DNA of 64,000 nucleotides, taken from NCBI GenBank assembly GCA_004554245.1, contig SFND01000007.1:1-64000 (forward strand). The letters are read 5' to 3'. This DNA comes from Oribacterium sp. Its GTDB lineage: Bacteria > Bacillota_A > Clostridia > Lachnospirales > Lachnospiraceae. The position numbers and the translations under genes are program-made. A model generated the notes under the pieces. It ran no database searches. It had not been told where the DNA came from and saw nothing but the letters and a program-made list of their open reading frames with translations. Position 1 is the stretch's first letter, and the number at the start of each line of letters is the position of its first letter. Positions 41,816-51,070 of this stretch are shown piece after piece.

Positions 41816-43282
41816 TTAGTTCTCTGTGTCATCCTCGTCGCTGAGCTCGAGGGCCTCTGCGTAGTCGTCCTCGTTACCCTCGTCGTAGCCAATACCTTCG
41901 TCCTCGACCTCGTCACCCTTCTCCGCATGTCGCTTCGGGAAGGCCAGATCGATGGCCGACTGGAGGTCGCCCTCCTCATACGCATCGGTATCATAGAACT
42001 CGAAGGTATGACCATAGATCTTGATGGTATCGCCCTCCTGGATGCCCATCTTCTTCAGCTTCCGGATGATGCCCTGATCCACCAGGAACTGCTGGAAGAA
42101 CTCGAAGCCCTTCTCTGCCTGCAGGTTCGTATAGCCGAGCATCTTCTCGATCTTCGGACCCTCGACGGAGTAGGTATCCGCATTCAGCTTCTTGAACTCG
42201 ATGGCGAGCTGCTCCTTATGACCGAGCGTCTCGAGATCGACCTCGCTCTCATAGACCTCCGTCTTCTCCGCACCCGCTGCCTCGACATAGGTCCAGGCGG
42301 CCTCGAGCAGATCGCGAAGACCAGTATTCGTCGCTGCAGAAATTGCAAAGACCTTCACGCCCTGTGGCTCGTAGATCTCCTTGATGCGCGTGAGTGCACA
42401 GTCCGTCCCCTGCTCATCGATGATGAGATCCGTCTTATTGCATGCGATGATCATCGGCTTCTGGAGAATCCGCGGATCATACTTCGCGATCTCATCATTG
42501 ATCGTCCGAATATCCTCGACCGGATCTCTGCCCTCCGAGCCGGAAGCATCGACCACGTGGATCAGCACCTTACAACGCTCGATATGACGCAGGAACTCGT
42601 GACCGAGGCCGACCCCCTCCGAGGCACCCTCGATGAGACCCGGAATGTCCGCCATGACGAAGCTGCGGTCGCCCTTCAGGCCGACCACACCGAGATGCGG
42701 CGTCAGCGTCGTGAAGTGATAGTTCGCGATCTCCGGACGCGCATTACTGCACATCGAAAGAATCGTCGACTTACCCACGTTCGGAAGACCGACGAGACCG
42801 ACATCCGCGATCACACGAAGCTCCATCTGTACCCAGAGCTCACGGGAATCCTGACCCGGCTGCGCGAACTTCGGTGCCTGCATGGCCGGTGTCGCGAAAT
42901 GCATATTACCGAGACCGCCCTTACCGCCCTTCAGCAGAACCATACGCTGGTTCTCGCCGGACATATCCGCGATGATCTTCTTCGTCTCGAAATCACGAAT
43001 GATCGTTCCCTCCGGAACACGGATCACCAGATCCTTACCATTCTTACCATGCATACGCTTTCCGCCGCCTTCTTCACCCGGCGTCGCGATATACTTCTGA
43101 CGATTACGGAAATCCTCGAGCGTATTCAGCCCCTTATCCACCTCGACGATGATATCACCGCCCTTACCGCCATCACCACCATCCGGACCACCCGCCGGCA
43201 CGTACAGCTCACGACGGAACGACACATGACCATTTCCGCCCTTACCACTCTTGATGAAAACCTTTGCAATATCTGCAAACAT
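41816..43282 (-). CDS. obgE: GTPase ObgE/CgtA
   Basis: An essential ribosome-assembly and stress GTPase. The 488 residues comprise the Gly-rich Obg fold (FIKSGKGGNGHVSFRRELYV, GGDGGKGGDI), the G domain (GLPNVGKSTILSM, DIPGLIEGASEGVGLGHEF, NKTDL), the OCT domain (about 350-430) and an acidic tail (EDEGIGYDEGNEDDYAEAL). The ATG (MFADIAKVF) follows AAAGGAG; the frame stays open upstream into a repeat. The gap to rpmA holds a family 2 palindrome and a terminator. Confidence 0.96.
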   Translation of the reverse strand: MFADIAKVFIKSGKGGNGHVSFRRELYVPAGGPDGGDGGKGGDIIVEVDKGLNTLEDFRNRQKYIATPGEEGGGKRMHGKNGKDLVIRVPEGTIIRDFETKKIIADMSGENQRMVLLKGGKGGLGNMHFATPAMQAPKFAQPGQDSRELWVQMELRVIADVGLVGLPNVGKSTILSMCSNARPEIANYHFTTLTPHLGVVGLKGDRSFVMADIPGLIEGASEGVGLGHEFLRHIERCKVLIHVVDASGSEGRDPVEDIRTINDEIAKYDPRILQKPMIIACNKTDLIIDEQGTDCALTRIKEIYEPQGVKVFAISAATNTGLRDLLEAAWTYVEAAGAEKTEVYESEVDLETLGHKEQLAIEFKKLNADTYSVEGPKIEKMLGYTNLQAEKGFEFFQQFLVDQGIIRKLKKMGIQEGDTIKIYGHTFEFYDTDAYEEGDLQSAIDLAFPKRHAEKGDEVEDEGIGYDEGNEDDYAEALELSDEDDTEN

Positions 43283-43395
43283 AGAATCTTTCTCCTTTCC
43301 CGACTGTATCCTAGCGCCAGCTACAGAAGCCGTCGCTAACAACCGGAGAGCCATTAATATAACAGTTACATTATATACTATGTATTCACAAAACA

Positions 43396-43554
43396 GAAGC
43401 CGAAGCATGGCGGGCACTAGCTTGCGCATTCAAAGAACAGGTTCTGCTTTATGGTCCGTGTTCTGGCATACAGCTTGCTGCTATGACAGACGCGAACCAT
43501 AAAGCAGGTTCTGTACTTTGAACTAAGTGAGCAGTGCCCACCATGTTCGGCTTC
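43396..43554. repeat. Nested palindromic element, family 2, copy 3
   Basis: This copy is reversed relative to copies 1 and 2, matching the minus-strand genes around it. Core TTCAAAGAACAGGTTC (43429-43444) and GGTTCTGTACTTTGAA (43508-43523); stem GCTTTATGGT/ACCATAAAGC; apex around CATACAGCTTGCTGCTATG. Outer arms 43396-43418 and 43533-43554 (GAAGCCGAAGCATGG...CACT / AGTG...CCATGTTCGGCTTC) match each other only. Confidence 0.85.
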
Positions 43555-43577
43555 GTACGGAACATAATATAGGTAGC

Positions 43578-43611
43578 AAAAACCCTGTACTGAAGATTCA
43601 GTACAGGGTTT
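43578..43611 (-). terminator. Terminator of rplU-rpmA
   Basis: On the minus strand AAACCCTGTACTG pairs with CAGTACAGGGTTT, followed by five T. Confidence 0.9.
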
Positions 43612-43636
43612 GATTCTTGTAGAAGCGCTCAGTAAA

Positions 43637-43900
43637 TTACTCAGCATCCACTGGCATAACGGAAACCTGCTTCTTGTCTCTGCCGAGGCGGCCGAACTTA
43701 ACGACGCCATCAACCTTTGCAAAAAGAGTGTAGTCATTGCCGAGACCTACATTAAGACCCGGGTGAATTCTTGTTCCGTTCTGCTTGTAAAGAACATTGC
43801 CAGCCTTTACGAACTGACCATCTGCTCTCTTCTGTCCAAGTCTCTTGGACTCCGAATCTCTACCATTCTTGGTAGAGCCCATACCTTTATGATGAGCCAT
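43637..43900 (-). CDS. rpmA: Ribosomal protein L27, form without cleavable extension
   Basis: A 50S protein near the peptidyl transferase centre. The 87 residues begin MAHHKGMGSTKNGRDSESKR. In most Bacillota, L27 is made with an extra 9-12 residue N-terminus ending in F-(A/F) that the protease Prp removes, and prp lies between rplU and rpmA. Here the mature-type MAHxK start follows a GGAGG directly and the gap to rplU is 25 bases, so both the extension and prp are missing at this locus. Confidence 0.95.
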   Translation of the reverse strand: MAHHKGMGSTKNGRDSESKRLGQKRADGQFVKAGNVLYKQNGTRIHPGLNVGLGNDYTLFAKVDGVVKFGRLGRDKKQVSVMPVDAE

Positions 43901-43925
43901 GATTATCCTCCAAAAAACAAACTGA

Positions 43926-44231
43926 TTAGCCGATAGAATCGATCTTTACTTCTGTAAAGAGCTGTCTGTGACCATTCTTCTTATGGTATCCAGACTTTCT
44001 CTTGTACTTGTAAACGATCACCTTCTTGGCCTTGCCATTCTTAGTTACAGTGGCAGATACCTTAGCACCATCAACGACCGGTGTACCGATCTTCATAGCG
44101 CCATCATTAAGAACAAGCACCTGATCGAAAGTAACCTTGTCGCCTTCCTTTACATCAAGCTTCTCAACTCTAATGATATCGCCTTCGCTTACCTTGTACT
44201 GCTTTCCACCTGTAAGGATTACTGCATACAT
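43926..44231 (-). CDS. rplU: Ribosomal protein L21
   Basis: A 50S protein of 101 residues: MYAVILTGGKQYKVSEGDII, then KVTFDQVLVLNDGAMKIG and KVIVYKYKRKSGYHKKNGHR. The ATG follows AAGGAGG by 8 bases. Cotranscribed with rpmA. The roughly 80-base leader may hold an L21 leader structure, which I cannot verify. Confidence 0.96.
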   Translation of the reverse strand: MYAVILTGGKQYKVSEGDIIRVEKLDVKEGDKVTFDQVLVLNDGAMKIGTPVVDGAKVSATVTKNGKAKKVIVYKYKRKSGYHKKNGHRQLFTEVKIDSIG

Positions 44232-44316
44232 TACGAGGGTCCTCCTTTTTATCATTACTCGCTGGCTTCGGTGGTGTTTTCACACACTTCTACCTCGCCA
44301 CGCGGCATACTCATAT

Positions 44317-44345
44317 AAATTACTCTTCCATACTCGATTTGTCAA
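44317..44345 (-). promoter_or_regulatory. Promoter of rplU-rpmA
   Basis: On the minus strand TTGACA (44345-44340), 17-base spacer and TAATTT (44322-44317), in front of rplU. Confidence 0.55.
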
Positions 44346-44384
44346 TAAGTTTTGCAAAATTTATTTCACAAGGCTCGACCCTTT

Positions 44385-44437
44385 GTAACCGTTCAGACAG
44401 GGAGGGAACCGGAGGGCCCCATCATCTGAACGGTTAC
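44385..44437. repeat. GTTCAG-type hairpin downstream of the NlpC/P60 gene
   Basis: GTAACCGTTCAGA (44385-44397) pairs with TCTGAACGGTTAC (44425-44437) around a CCGGAGGGCCCC loop. It resembles the hairpins at 10661 and 51066. It may end transcription of the NlpC/P60 gene, though the T tail is poor. Confidence 0.6.
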
Positions 44438-44449
44438 GTCCTCCGGGCC

Positions 44450-47245
44450 TTAATCGATCAACTTCCGATAGTACGGATAGTTCGCCGTCACCTCACTCAC
44501 CGATACGTTATTCGCGCCGGAATTCTCATGGATGACGATCATGTTTCCGTTGCCGGCCCACTGCAGGAACATCACGACATGCGAGTCCGCGCCGACACGG
44601 ACGATGATATCGCCCGGCTGCAGCTCCGATCGTCGGATCTTCTGTCCCTCACCGATGAGCGTCGCCGTACTGCTCGCACCGTTCAGCCGGTTCCCGATCG
44701 CCGACCAGTAGACCCACTGTACCCAACCGGAGCAGTCAAGCCCCCGCAGTACACGGCCCTTATAGTCCGCTTCGATGACACGACCGAAGCCGTTCTTCTC
44801 ATAGCTCGCCGCACTCGCCTTTCCGCCCCAGTAATACGGGATCTTGCCGACCGACGAAAGCGCAAATTTGATAACCGCCTTCCGCGCCTCTGAAATATCG
44901 TCCGGCAGCGAGGACAGGTACTTCGAGATCTCCTCCTCTGTCAGCGGCTGCTTCGGATTGATGGTCGAGATCGAGAGACCATAGGTCTTGAACCAGTCCT
45001 GCGAAATCAGCTTCTGCACATAGCCCATCTGCTCCTCGGTCCAGCCGTTCCAGCCGTTCCGCGCGAGCGCTGCATCGAGGCTCTTCGTCGCCTCGTTTTC
45101 GTCCTGATCATCCGCCGAGAGCGCCACCATGCGGAGGCCCTTCGCATCCTCGAAGCCGTAGATCGTCACCTTCACATAGAGGTCCACATGCCCCGGACAG
45201 TAGTTCTTGCTCTTGACATCGGTCTCCGTGTTCGCGCTCTGCTTCTCCTCTTCGGCTGCGAGGCTCTGCTGCACGAGCTGGCGAAGCGTATTCTCGTCCA
45301 TGTTCTTGAGCTGCTCCCCCGTGAAGGTACCAATCACGGTCTGCGCGCTGTCGGCTGATGCAGTCGTCGACTGAACGTCACCACCCACACTGCTGTTCGT
45401 GTCCGCTGCGGTTGTCGCCTGCTTATTCACCTCATCGATGCCCTTACCGGCCTCATAGCCTGCATAGCGCTTCTTTTTCTGTCCGTTCTCGTCCGTCTCG
45501 TACGTCGTATCCTCGGTACTCGTCGGCGTCGTCTGAGAAACGGCAGCCTGCGTCTCACTCGCTTCGGTCGAAACCGCTGCTGTCTCCGGCACCGCACTCG
45601 CGGCTGCAGTATCACTGTCTCCGAAGACCAGCATGCTGCTGGTCAGGGAAGCTGCTGCACGCGCGTTTTTCTGCGCCTCCGCATACTCCCTCGCCGTACC
45701 ATAGCTGCCCGGCGCACCATAGTGAACGCCATCCAGTGATGCTAGCGTCTCCTGCGCGGCCTGTGCCATCGTGCCTGCCGTTCCATAGCTGTCCGGCGTA
45801 CCATAGTGAACGCCATCCAGCGATGCCAGCGTCTCCTGCGCGGCCTGCGCCATCGTGCCCGCCGTTCCATCGGTATCCGAAGTGTCGAGGTTACCCAGCT
45901 CCCGAAGTGATTTCAGTCCGGAGAGTAAACCGGAGCGACCGGTCGTAGCGCCCTGTGTGCTGCGCGTCGACATCTTCTTCACCGGCTTCATCGCCCCGAG
46001 CACCAGCATGCCACTGTTGCCGGACGCGGCCTGCGTCTGTGCGGCTGCCGCCTGGGTCTGGGACTGGGTCGGTGCAGCAGTCTGTGCCGGTGCTGCCGTC
46101 TGTGCGACTGCCTGCGTCTGGGCTTCCGTCGAGGCCACCGCACTCTCCGGCACACTCGTCACTGCACTCTGGCTGCCTGCGCTTCCGCTGCCGCTGCCAT
46201 CCGAGTGAAAGATGATCCCCTTGCCGCCGGCATTGCCCTCGGCGTCGGTCTGGGTTTCATAGTTCTTCATCTCCGCCGTCGTCGTGGTGCTGTCACCCGT
46301 CAGATTCAGTACCTGCTGGTTCTCAGCGGAAATCGCCGCGCTGCCCGCGGACAGTGCGTCCTGCGTGAGGAGTCCCTCGCTCCGGTTCGTCGCCGCCTGA
46401 AGCTGCAGCTTCAGCGCAGCCAGTGCCTCCTCGACCTTCTTCGCATCATCCGCCTCTTCCTTCGCCGTCCGGTTGATACAGCCGCTGTCGTAGTAGACCT
46501 TGCCGATGCTGATCGTGTAGCTTCTGGACTTGCTGTACAGCTCCTCACAGTACTTCTCGAAGGTATCGACGTCGAGGTAGTTGTGTGCGTAGCAGTACAC
46601 GGACGCCATCGCCATGATGTCCTTGACGTTCGAGTACTCGTTCACCTGCTCGCCATCTGCGTTGTAGAAGGAGACATTGACATTTTTAAAGTTCGGGATG
46701 TACCAGGTCGAGGCATCATTCGGATCCTGCCCGCCGGCGTTCGGGTTATACTTACCCATGACGCGGCTTGAGCTCACGCCGAGGCGCTTCGCGAGATTGA
46801 GTGGCGAAACGCCCGCCTCATCGTAGATCTTCGCCAGGTACTCGTTATCCGCCGTCATCAGCTTCTGGTACACCTCACCGGCGTAGCTGTGGATGGTATC
46901 GCTGGTATCCGCGCCGTCGCGGTAGAAGTACGCGAGGTTCAGCTTATCCGGCGCCGGCTGGAACTGCGACGCGCTCTCGCTGTCCATGAGGTTCGCGAGG
47001 GAGGAACGCAGCCCACCGAAATTGAGGCCGTTCGCCTTCGGCAGCTCGCTGAGCGTGGCCAATGTTTCCTCCTCGACGACAGTCTCGGCCTCTGTTTCTG
47101 CAGCCGCCGTCTCTGCCGGTGCAGCGCCGTAGTGCTGCGCCGCGATGGACACAACAAGACCGGCAGCCAGTAAAACTGCTGTGGCTGCCGTCTGCTTTTT
47201 ATTCATATGTAAATGGAAATCTTTAATTTTCATAGGCTTCATCAT
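44450..47245 (-). CDS. Secreted NlpC/P60 cell-wall hydrolase with low-complexity linkers
   Basis: The protein has 931 residues. An N-terminal membrane/signal segment (about 17-35) is followed by a helical region. Long Ala/Thr/Gln/Ser-rich linkers (about 330-680) include two near-identical tandem 28-residue units (GTMAQAAQETLASLDGVHYG, DNA about 45700-45870). The C-terminal NlpC/P60 peptidase has catalytic Cys in RGLDCSGWVQW, His in DSHVVMFL and HENSG. Such enzymes cut peptidoglycan stem peptides. The start among three early Met codons is uncertain because no clear ribosome binding site is seen. The upstream neighbour is the 0.9 kb palindromic region. Confidence 0.85.
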   Translation of the reverse strand: MMKPMKIKDFHLHMNKKQTAATAVLLAAGLVVSIAAQHYGAAPAETAAAETEAETVVEEETLATLSELPKANGLNFGGLRSSLANLMDSESASQFQPAPDKLNLAYFYRDGADTSDTIHSYAGEVYQKLMTADNEYLAKIYDEAGVSPLNLAKRLGVSSSRVMGKYNPNAGGQDPNDASTWYIPNFKNVNVSFYNADGEQVNEYSNVKDIMAMASVYCYAHNYLDVDTFEKYCEELYSKSRSYTISIGKVYYDSGCINRTAKEEADDAKKVEEALAALKLQLQAATNRSEGLLTQDALSAGSAAISAENQQVLNLTGDSTTTTAEMKNYETQTDAEGNAGGKGIIFHSDGSGSGSAGSQSAVTSVPESAVASTEAQTQAVAQTAAPAQTAAPTQSQTQAAAAQTQAASGNSGMLVLGAMKPVKKMSTRSTQGATTGRSGLLSGLKSLRELGNLDTSDTDGTAGTMAQAAQETLASLDGVHYGTPDSYGTAGTMAQAAQETLASLDGVHYGAPGSYGTAREYAEAQKNARAAASLTSSMLVFGDSDTAAASAVPETAAVSTEASETQAAVSQTTPTSTEDTTYETDENGQKKKRYAGYEAGKGIDEVNKQATTAADTNSSVGGDVQSTTASADSAQTVIGTFTGEQLKNMDENTLRQLVQQSLAAEEEKQSANTETDVKSKNYCPGHVDLYVKVTIYGFEDAKGLRMVALSADDQDENEATKSLDAALARNGWNGWTEEQMGYVQKLISQDWFKTYGLSISTINPKQPLTEEEISKYLSSLPDDISEARKAVIKFALSSVGKIPYYWGGKASAASYEKNGFGRVIEADYKGRVLRGLDCSGWVQWVYWSAIGNRLNGASSTATLIGEGQKIRRSELQPGDIIVRVGADSHVVMFLQWAGNGNMIVIHENSGANNVSVSEVTANYPYYRKLID

Positions 47246-47360
47246 AGCACAGCTCAGCGCCCGAATATTTTAATTTTTCGTGAATTTACGCGCAACCGTT
47301 GTAACAGTTCAGCCGGGGGGACTTCTTCACACGGCTGATTTTTACGAGACGCTTATACCG

Positions 47361-48262
47361 AGCGTCTCTTTTTGTTTGTTTGCCACCCCCATTCAACGTT
47401 CTTTATCTATTTACTTATCGGCCCCGCCCCATGCAAACAAACAAAAATCGACGCCCATACATCCTGACCGAAATCCTGACTGGGGTGTTATCTGATAAAA
47501 ACCTGGTGATCAGAGGTCTAGAAAGGAGGCATATGTATCACTGGTTACGACGGTTTCCCAAGTTTTCACAAAAACCGTTTATAGCATTCTAGCACCATTA
47601 AGTTTTTTAATCTTTGTTACAAACAGGCGATTTTCGACTCGAGCACCATTAGATGATTTTCGCAAAGAGAGGATTTCAAAGAGCGATGCCATTATATTTT
47701 CTGGAGTTTGTAACAAACAGGGCATTTTCAAGATGCGTGCCATTAAGTGACTTTTACAAATCATTAATTTCGGTGATCTGTGCCATTAGATTATTTCACA
47801 GAATAAGAAATATCAAACTCTGTGACATTAAGTATGCGGCTTCGAGACTGGCTCAGCTGGTGGTTTGCAGTAGAAAATCAGAGAAGAGATAAAGCCACTG
47901 ACTCAGAAATAAGCGGTTTTGCGTCAAAAATCAGAATTTCACACTGATAATACCGGGCGAGAGTGACGGGACTTAATGTCATAGACTCGCCAAGAAAGGC
48001 AACTGTGAAAAAGCCTAATGGCATACTAGCTTGATTTTTGTTGGCATCAGCTTCATTTTCTGCCAATTTGATGCAGCATCATGATCCTCGGTTCCCTCTT
48101 ACCGTTGGCATCCTTCCCATTTTTTGCTGTTTTGATACAGCATCACCCGCTCGGACGAATACAGGCGCCGATTTTCTGTTTGCCTGCACAGGGTGGGGCC
48201 GATATGTAAGTAGATAAAGGATGTATACCGGGGGTGGGCAGGCAAACGAGAAGAGGCGCCTG
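47361..48262. repeat. 0.9 kb non-coding element bounded by long inverted repeats
   Basis: Left arm 47361-47472 and right arm 48147-48262 are imperfect inverted repeats of about 110 bases sharing CACCCCC, CTTTATCTA, TATCGGCCCC, GCAAAC and GCGCC/GACGCC blocks in order. Inside are units with the word CCATTA(A/G)(G/A)T at 47593, 47644, 47688, 47739, 47782 and 47823, and in reverse at 47971 and 48013, spaced 41-51 bases. I see no believable coding sequence. It fills most of the gap between rluD and the NlpC/P60 gene (47246-48310). Confidence 0.7.
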
Positions 48263-48310
48263 GTATGGGCATCCCATGAAAAATATCCAGGGTACAAAAT
48301 CACCCTTGCC

Positions 48311-49243
48311 TTAACTATTATACTTATTCCGAAGCTTCGTCAGAAGCTCCTCGAAATACGCCGGATACGGCGAGCTGAACTCGACGTACTCCCCGGTTCG
48401 CGGATGAACGAAGCCCAGCACCTGCGCATGGAGACATTGGCCCTGAAGATCAAACGGGCACTTCTTCGGCCCATAGACCTCGTCCCCGAGCAGCGGATGA
48501 CCGATGGAGGCCATGTGCACACGGATCTGATGCGTACGCCCCGTCTCGAGCGTGCACTGCACGAGGGTGTAGGCCCCGCCGAAGCGCTCGAGTACGTGAT
48601 AGTGCGTCACCGCCGGGCGGCCGTTCAGCTCATCGATGGCCTGCTTCTTCCGGTCCTTCTTCGAGCGGCCGAGCGGTGCATCCACGGTGCCCTCGTCCTC
48701 CCGGAGGTTCCCGATCACGATCGCCACATAGCGGCGGGTGATGGAGTGAACCTTCAGCTGCGCCGCGAGCGATTTATGGGCCTGATCATTCTTGCAGACC
48801 ACGAGCAGTCCCGTCGTGTTCATATCGATGCGGTGGACGATGCCCGGACGCATCACCCCGTTGATGGAGCTCAGCTCCGAACCACAGTGATACATCACCG
48901 CATTCACGAGCGTGCCCTGCGCATGCCCCGCCGCCGGATGCACGACCATCCCCTTCGGCTTATTCACGATCAGCACATCCTGATCCTCGTAGATGATATC
49001 GAGCGGGATGTCCTCCGGCTCCACGTCGAGGGCGACCGGTGCCGGCAGGTCCAGCGACAGTACATCGCCTGCTTTCAGCTTCGTGCTCGCCTTCGCCGGC
49101 TTTCCGTTCAGAAGGATACGCTCCTCCTTCAGCAGCTTCGCCGCATAGCTCCGCGAGATCTCCGGCTCCTTCAGCGTCGCGAGATACTGATCGATCCGGA
49201 CCGGACACAGCGCCGATGGTACACGGATTTCTACGAAATTCAT
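48311..49243 (-). CDS. rluD: 23S rRNA pseudouridine synthase RluD
   Basis: RluD-type enzymes make pseudouridines in helix 69 of 23S rRNA. The 310 residues have an N-terminal S4 domain (VRIDQYLATL..EISRSYAAKLLKEE) and a catalytic core with Asp in PGIVHRIDMNTTGLLVV and the GRTHQIRVHMASIGHPLLGD motif. The start is the ATG of MNFVEIRV after GAGGTG; it follows lspA after one base, so the pair is coupled. The family is YlyB/RluD; exact target inferred. Confidence 0.93.
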   Translation of the reverse strand: MNFVEIRVPSALCPVRIDQYLATLKEPEISRSYAAKLLKEERILLNGKPAKASTKLKAGDVLSLDLPAPVALDVEPEDIPLDIIYEDQDVLIVNKPKGMVVHPAAGHAQGTLVNAVMYHCGSELSSINGVMRPGIVHRIDMNTTGLLVVCKNDQAHKSLAAQLKVHSITRRYVAIVIGNLREDEGTVDAPLGRSKKDRKKQAIDELNGRPAVTHYHVLERFGGAYTLVQCTLETGRTHQIRVHMASIGHPLLGDEVYGPKKCPFDLQGQCLHAQVLGFVHPRTGEYVEFSSPYPAYFEELLTKLRNKYNS

Positions 49244-49244
49244 C

Positions 49245-49757
49245 TCACACCTCTTTGCTGCGATGCAGGAAGCCAAGTTCCTCATCCTTATAGTAGAAAA
49301 GGAAAAGCACGACCATCAGGGCGCAGCCCACCGTAACGTAGATATCGGCGACATTGAACACCGGAAAATCGATCGGGCTGAAATAGATGAAATCGACGAC
49401 ATACTGCTGACGGACACGATCGATGAAATTACCGATCGCACCCGAAAAAATCAGCTCGCATACGAGCAGCAGCGGCAGAAAATGCCGGTCTCCCTGCGGG
49501 ATGCGGTGCACGACATAGACGATGCCGCACAGCACCACCACGGTGATAATATAGAAGAAAATCTGTGCCCCCTGCAGGCTGCCGAACGCTGCCCCGCGGT
49601 TCTCGATATACAGAAGGTACAGCACATTCCGGATGATCGGCACACGGTCTGCCCCCATGAGATGCTCTACCGCAAGCTGCTTCGTGAACTGATCGAGACC
49701 GACCAGCAGCAACGCAAGCAGCAGAAAAATACCCCAACGTTTCAAATTCTCTTTCAT
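49245..49757 (-). CDS. lspA: Lipoprotein signal peptidase
   Basis: LspA cleaves prolipoproteins after lipidation. The 170 residues include four membrane helices, the catalytic Asp pair in GNFIDRVRQQYVVDF and FNVADIY, plus conserved DQFTKQL and NRGAAFG. It is the canonical partner of rluD. One lipoprotein candidate for it in the window is the D-Ala-D-Ala carboxypeptidase at 54367. ATG follows a GGGAG motif. Confidence 0.96.
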   Translation of the reverse strand: MKENLKRWGIFLLLALLLVGLDQFTKQLAVEHLMGADRVPIIRNVLYLLYIENRGAAFGSLQGAQIFFYIITVVVLCGIVYVVHRIPQGDRHFLPLLLVCELIFSGAIGNFIDRVRQQYVVDFIYFSPIDFPVFNVADIYVTVGCALMVVLFLFYYKDEELGFLHRSKEV

Positions 49758-49871
49758 CTTACTCCCTGTTTTCCAGTGCTTCGCCCGCCTTTCACGGCCG
49801 CCGCACGGTTCTCATCCCGTGGCATAAATCAGCGCACCGACAGCGCCCGGCCCGCACTCCATGTTTTGTTC

Positions 49872-50957
49872 TCAGTCTGTCTGCATGATGGACCGAAGCC
49901 CCTCGAGCATCTGCGCATCCGACACGGCAAGATCGATATAGGCCTCGCCGAGCTGCCGAAGCAGGATGAAGCGCACATGACCATGGTCCATCTTCTTATC
50001 CTTCCGCGTCGCCTGGAGGATCTCCTCCTGGTTCATCGCCCGGCAGCGGGTCTCGAGACCGACCGCCGCCATCAGTCGCTCAATGCTGTCGACCTCCGCC
50101 GCCGTCATCGTCCCGGAAATCTGCATCGCCGCGAGGCAGCCGAACGCCACGCACTGGCCATGGCTGTAGCTGAAGTTCGAGCACTTCTCGATCGCATGTC
50201 CTAAGGTATGACCGAAGTTCAGCAGCTGACGCTCCCCCTTCTCGGTCGGATCGACCTCGACCACCGCACGCTTGATGAGATTACTCTGATAGACAGTCTC
50301 CATCAGTACGGCCATATCCCGAAGCTCCAGCTCCGCCTGATGTGCCTTCAGGTAGTCGAAGTAATCACGGCTCCGGATGAGGGCATGCTTGATGACCTCC
50401 CCCATACCGGAGGCATACTGGATCGCATCCAGACTCCGAAGTGTCGCCACATTGCTATAGACGAGCGACGGCATGTGGAAGGCACCGACCATGTTCTTAT
50501 AGGCGCGGAAATCAACGCCCGTCTTTCCGCCGATCGAGCTGTCGACCTGAGAAAGCAGGGTCGTCGGAATCTGAATGAAACGGATCCCGCGCATATACGT
50601 CGCTGCCGCAAAGCCCGTCATATCCCCGACGACACCACCACCGAGGGCGACGAAGACATCATTTCGGTCGAAGCTCGCCTCGACCGCCGCCGCATAGATC
50701 TCCGCGATGGAATCTGTATTCTTATGCTCCTCCCCCGGCACCAGCACCAGCTCATGAAGCTCACGGAAGCACGGACGAAGCGCCGCGCGCACCTCCTCGA
50801 GATACAGCGGTGCCACATGCGCATCCGTCACGATCAGCGCACGCCGCTCACGAAGCCCCAGCGTCTCTACAGCCGCTGCCAGCCCCGCGAAACTCTCCTC
50901 GATATAAATCGAGTAGGAAAAAGCCCCCTGATACATCACATCTAATTTTCTCGCCAT
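49872..50957 (-). CDS. aroB: 3-dehydroquinate synthase
   Basis: AroB is the second enzyme of the shikimate pathway, using NAD and a metal ion. The 361 residues contain GGGVVGDMTGFAAATYMRG, IQIPTTLLSQVDSSIGGKTG, GMGEVIKHALI and LLNFGHTLGHAIEK with the metal ligands Glu/His. The ATG (MARKLDV) follows GGGGATC. It sits alone between lspA and sepF, outside any aro cluster, in the position where ylm/divIVA genes are found in many relatives. Confidence 0.94.
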   Translation of the reverse strand: MARKLDVMYQGAFSYSIYIEESFAGLAAAVETLGLRERRALIVTDAHVAPLYLEEVRAALRPCFRELHELVLVPGEEHKNTDSIAEIYAAAVEASFDRNDVFVALGGGVVGDMTGFAAATYMRGIRFIQIPTTLLSQVDSSIGGKTGVDFRAYKNMVGAFHMPSLVYSNVATLRSLDAIQYASGMGEVIKHALIRSRDYFDYLKAHQAELELRDMAVLMETVYQSNLIKRAVVEVDPTEKGERQLLNFGHTLGHAIEKCSNFSYSHGQCVAFGCLAAMQISGTMTAAEVDSIERLMAAVGLETRCRAMNQEEILQATRKDKKMDHGHVRFILLRQLGEAYIDLAVSDAQMLEGLRSIMQTD

Positions 50958-51070
50958 CGATCGATCCCCCTGCAAAAAACTCTTCTCATTCTATCATACA
51001 GATCCCATAAAATACAGTTCAGAAAACTACTCACTGAGATACCTTACAGTTACATCCGTAATCTTTCAGG

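Noticed and set aside
47590..48025. Spaced repeats as a CRISPR array
   Set aside because: The units are degenerate, spacing varies from 41 to 51 bases, some are in reverse orientation, and no cas gene is near.
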